A stretch of 64,000 nucleotides of DNA from Cytophagales bacterium WSM2-2. GTDB lineage: Bacteria > Bacteroidota > Bacteroidia > Cytophagales > Cyclobacteriaceae. A model generated the notes under the pieces. That model had not been told where the DNA came from. It searched no databases and saw only the letters and a program-made list of their open reading frames with translations. The position numbers and the translations under genes are program-made. Location of the stretch: NCBI GenBank assembly GCA_015472025.1, contig BNHL01000001.1, forward strand, positions 3,770,001 to 3,834,000, read 5' to 3'. Below, piece by piece: positions 61,506-64,000 of this stretch; position 1 is the stretch's first letter, and each line of letters begins with the position of its first letter.

Positions 61506-63386
61506 TTAATTCGGTTGCACTTCAAGGAAGCTTTCGATCCATTCTTCAGCTTGCTTGTTGGTGGTAAAGAACTCAATTTCCACGCCAAGTTTTAGTGCAG
61601 TGTCTCTGATCCGTTTGCGGTAATCTTCATTGTGCTGGGTTTCACTATAAACGTTGGCTACTCTGCGTAGCCCCTGGCGAACGGCTTCCGGAAAAATGGT
61701 AGACACCATCCATTGTTGATCAGCAGGAGGAATGGTACCCTGTTCACGATAGTCCGAAATCCAGAATGGCGTGTGGTACATTCTTACGATATCTCCGCAT
61801 TTCGAAAACAGAAACTTATACTGTTCGGTGTTTACCTGTTTATGCCAGATAATGCCGGCACAGTTTGTTCTGGCATTATAAAAAAGAGAGCCGAAGTCGC
61901 TTTTAAATACAATTTGACCTTCGACTTCATTGGGTTCTTTAAAACTTACTTTGAAGTATGTTCCCTGGTTCAGCTCACTTTTTACATCAACACTTCCTCC
62001 AATAGCTTCGATCTGGAGTTTGACCAGGTATAGTCCCAGGCCTTTGCCTTCGGTATGGGTGTGAAACCGCTTGTAGAGCCCAAAAATATTCCGGCCAAAC
62101 TGATCGAGATTCATCCCCATACCGTTGTCTTTGACTTCCAGGTTTACGGTGTCACCTTCACGGGAAGTTTTTATACTCACGTGCAGAGGCCGGCTGGCAG
62201 ACCGGTATTTGATCGCGTTGCTAACGAGATTATACAAGATGCTATTCAATATAGGTCGCACGGTGTAGAGCATGGGCGCCTCCCTGAAGTCAGTCTCAAT
62301 ATGCATGTCTGACTGTATGAACGTGGACAAGCTCCTCAGGACAATGCTCCATTCCTGTTGAATAAAGACTTTTTCTCGGATGCGGTAAATATCATTTCTG
62401 ATATCAATGATTTTACTCAGGTCGCGGATGACGTCATCAAGTTCAGTAGCCGACTGCCCTACCAGGTGTACCAGTTCAAGTTGCTTGCCCGTGAGGTAAG
62501 CCAGATCTTTTCCCATCAGACTGGTAAGACCCAATAACCTTGCCAAAGGTCCTCGCAAGTTATGTGAGAGTGTATAGGAAAATTGTTGTAGTTCGTTGTT
62601 ATACCGGATCAATTCATCGTTGGCGTTCGTCAGCTCTTGATTGCGGGATACCAATTCTGATTCAAGTCCGGATTGAATTTTTAGCAAACTTTCCTTTTGT
62701 TTTTGGATCAGTGCATTGGCTTGTATAAGTTGTTCTTGTTTCGCAAGTAACTCCTGCGACTGTAGTGTTATTTCAGAATTCTGATTCCCGATCTCCTCCT
62801 TTTGTTCTTTCAGGTCCTGGTTAGCCTTATTCAGGAATGCGATCAGGATGTCATTTTCCTGCATGGCCTTGTCACTCAGTCTTTTTTCATAAAGCAGGCA
62901 AAAGAGGATGAAGAGATAGGCAGAGATGCTGAAGAAATTGGCTGAAAAGAAATACTTGTCACTCTCAATTGACCCTACGAGATGCTCATAACCCAAGTGG
63001 AGGAAATTAAACAGGGGATCGAGCATAATCAGGAGAATGGCACTCACCGCCAGCGTTCCGGAAAGCAGTACTTTCTCCGAAGACTGAATCACTAACAGGG
63101 GTATAACCAGACAGCCGATAAGATAAAACCGTACATCGAGGTAGTTAAAGATCCGTACGCTTTCCGGGTAAAGAACTTTGTAGGTTATGGAAAAGATAAC
63201 AATGCAAATGGGAGGTAGCGCCCCGACAAGCCACCGGCTAAAAAAAGTAAATCCAAGTCTATTGAGCAAAAAGGGGATCAGGTAGATCAGGCCCAGTACC
63301 ATCAGTAATGCAAAATAGGTGGTGTCGCTGAGGTGGTTGACAAAGGCCAGAAGTACCGTGATGAAGGTCAGAAGCACCGAAATCAA
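61506..63386 (-). CDS. Membrane histidine kinase with C-terminal STAS/SpoIIAA-like domain
   Basis: 626 residues as given, beginning at TTG 63386. The upstream frame stays open to about 63476 and reads EKRNIVVTNL before the first helix, so the true start probably lies upstream at a non-ATG codon. Six hydrophobic helices (to about 168), a coiled coil (177-268), then HisKA with His275 (LSHNLRGPLARLLG) and a HATPase_c domain (NLVSNAIKY, DNGMGM, GKGLGLYLV). The last 135 residues (about 490-626: IIWHKQ, PFWISDYRE, FFTTNKQAEEWIES) look like the STAS/SpoIIAA-like domains that Cytophagales often encode as separate proteins. No response regulator gene adjoins it. Confidence 0.88.
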   Translation of the reverse strand: MISVLLTFITVLLAFVNHLSDTTYFALLMVLGLIYLIPFLLNRLGFTFFSRWLVGALPPICIVIFSITYKVLYPESVRIFNYLDVRFYLIGCLVIPLLVIQSSEKVLLSGTLAVSAILLIMLDPLFNFLHLGYEHLVGSIESDKYFFSANFFSISAYLFILFCLLYEKRLSDKAMQENDILIAFLNKANQDLKEQKEEIGNQNSEITLQSQELLAKQEQLIQANALIQKQKESLLKIQSGLESELVSRNQELTNANDELIRYNNELQQFSYTLSHNLRGPLARLLGLTSLMGKDLAYLTGKQLELVHLVGQSATELDDVIRDLSKIIDIRNDIYRIREKVFIQQEWSIVLRSLSTFIQSDMHIETDFREAPMLYTVRPILNSILYNLVSNAIKYRSASRPLHVSIKTSREGDTVNLEVKDNGMGMNLDQFGRNIFGLYKRFHTHTEGKGLGLYLVKLQIEAIGGSVDVKSELNQGTYFKVSFKEPNEVEGQIVFKSDFGSLFYNARTNCAGIIWHKQVNTEQYKFLFSKCGDIVRMYHTPFWISDYREQGTIPPADQQWMVSTIFPEAVRQGLRRVANVYSETQHNEDYRKRIRDTALKLGVEIEFFTTNKQAEEWIESFLEVQPN

Positions 63387-63497
63387 ATTGGTGACTACGA
63401 TATTTCTTTTCTCAGAACTGAACTGAACGTTGGACGTGCCTGTGCTTAGGATATGAAGAAGCGACCGTTGCAGAAAATTATTTTTTCACTTTTGATA

Positions 63498-63529
63498 TTA
63501 GAGCAAATATCCTAAAATTTAGAGCAAAT
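63498..63529. promoter_or_regulatory. Two TTAGAGCAAAT repeats with 21-bp period
   Basis: TTAGAGCAAAT at 63498-63508 and 63519-63529, on the same helical face. The second copy ends 7 bp before the start of the flavoprotein gene. On the minus strand each contains ATTTGC, close to -7 boxes of the divergent kinase gene. A tandem operator, or tandem -7 elements, are both possible. Confidence 0.45.
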
Positions 63530-63536
63530 TCATTAA

Positions 63537-64000
63537 ATGTCTATGGAGCGATTTGATCTGGTTGTAATCGGGGCAGGGCCATCCGGGTACGCAGCAGCAA
63601 TGCGGGCAATCGATTTTAAGAAGAAGACTTTGCTGATTGAGAAAGCAAAGGTCGGGGGAGCCGGTGTAACCAATGGTGCCCTTTCATCAAAAACATGGTG
63701 GGAACTATCTCGTGAGGCATCCGCCTTCCGGAAAAATCTGAAACGCTACAATATCAAGGCGCCTCATATAAACTATAAGGAGATTCAGAGCGAGGTTCGG
63801 AAAGCTGTGCATGAACGCAAGTCAATGCTTGAAGAACACATGGAGACATTGAAAAATTCCGACTTGCTTCAGTTTAAGGTCGGAACAGCCAAGTTGATCT
63901 CTCAAAATGAAATCGAAATTGAAGTAGGGGCACAAACAACGAAAGTATGGGCTGAGAATGTCATCCTGGCTACAGGAAGTCGCCCCCGATATCTACCCGA
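63537..64000 (+). CDS. Lipoamide-dehydrogenase-like FAD/NAD(P) oxidoreductase lacking redox cysteines (partial)
   Basis: 154 codons of the N-terminus are visible before the right edge. The FAD-binding VVIGAGPSGYAAAMRA (9-24) and the second-dinucleotide region (ATGSRPRYLP at the end) are typical of class I pyridine nucleotide-disulfide oxidoreductases. Where lipoamide dehydrogenase has GGTCLNVGCIPSK, this reads GGAGVTNGALSSK (40-52): both redox Cys are replaced (Gly43, Ala48). It therefore cannot use a CxxxxC disulfide. A transhydrogenase-like (SthA) or other NAD(P)H oxidase role is possible. Confidence 0.85.
   Translation, partial: MSMERFDLVVIGAGPSGYAAAMRAIDFKKKTLLIEKAKVGGAGVTNGALSSKTWWELSREASAFRKNLKRYNIKAPHINYKEIQSEVRKAVHERKSMLEEHMETLKNSDLLQFKVGTAKLISQNEIEIEVGAQTTKVWAENVILATGSRPRYLP

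Overview
The window is about 64 kb of chromosome from a member of the Bacteroidota, most likely order Cytophagales. The evidence is three very large secreted proteins with type IX secretion (T9SS) C-terminal domains plus a T9SS metalloprotease, the Bacteroidota promoter consensus (TTG, about 20 nt, TAnnTTTG) in front of several genes, few Shine-Dalgarno sequences, and typical families (DUF1573, DUF3108, DUF3667, DUF4296, Bat proteins, CHU_C domain). Base composition looks even, in the low-to-mid 40s % G+C by eye, except for one GC-rich tandem repeat near 51.3 kb. There is no phage, insertion sequence, CRISPR array or rRNA operon; one tRNA (Ser, anticodon CGA) is present.

Layout. 0-9 kb: a DtxR-type metal repressor (cut by the left edge) with its operator, a glycosyltransferase, dapD, a DUF3108 protein, mscL, a thioesterase, a two-gene ABC-2 exporter, an MsbA-like exporter and hsp20. 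9-16 kb: transport (EamA, PiT phosphate, POT peptide and OPT oligopeptide carriers). 16-34 kb: three giant T9SS cargo proteins between housekeeping and amino-acid genes (phosphoglucomutase, hppD, trpS, glutaryl-CoA dehydrogenase, tryptophan 2,3-dioxygenase). hppD, the dioxygenase and gcdH point to aromatic amino-acid and lysine/tryptophan catabolism.

33.5-37.5 kb holds the least explained unit: a NarL-type response regulator, a histidine kinase, a seven-helix membrane protein and two lipoproteins sharing a C-terminal DFTAPCPxxC tail. Both lipoprotein genes are preceded by a copy of the same inverted repeat (CAGGTA-N4-TACCTG), a good candidate operator for the neighbouring regulator. I think this is an uncharacterised envelope-sensing or secreted-product module.

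37.5-50 kb: SDR, cupin, ilvE, an M28 peptidase, a roughly 2000-residue M4 metalloprotease with CUB and MBG repeats (three MBG repeats nearly identical in DNA), a flavin reductase and folE. 50-54 kb: a possible new HExxH metallopeptidase, a GC-rich array of eleven 21-bp units that stays open as heptads, an AraC regulator and a GNAT enzyme, with several small dispersed palindromes in the gaps. 53-56 kb: a partial Bat operon without MoxR. 56-64 kb: DUF4296 lipoprotein, mutS2, DUF3667, tRNA-Ser, lipoprotein, SGNH hydrolase, PAP2 phosphatase, a histidine kinase fused to a STAS/SpoIIAA-like domain, and the start of a lipoamide-dehydrogenase-like flavoprotein that lacks both redox cysteines.

All assignments are by reading the sequence; no database search was possible. 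Where the longest open frame began with TTG or ran into a neighbouring gene I moved the start inward and say so.
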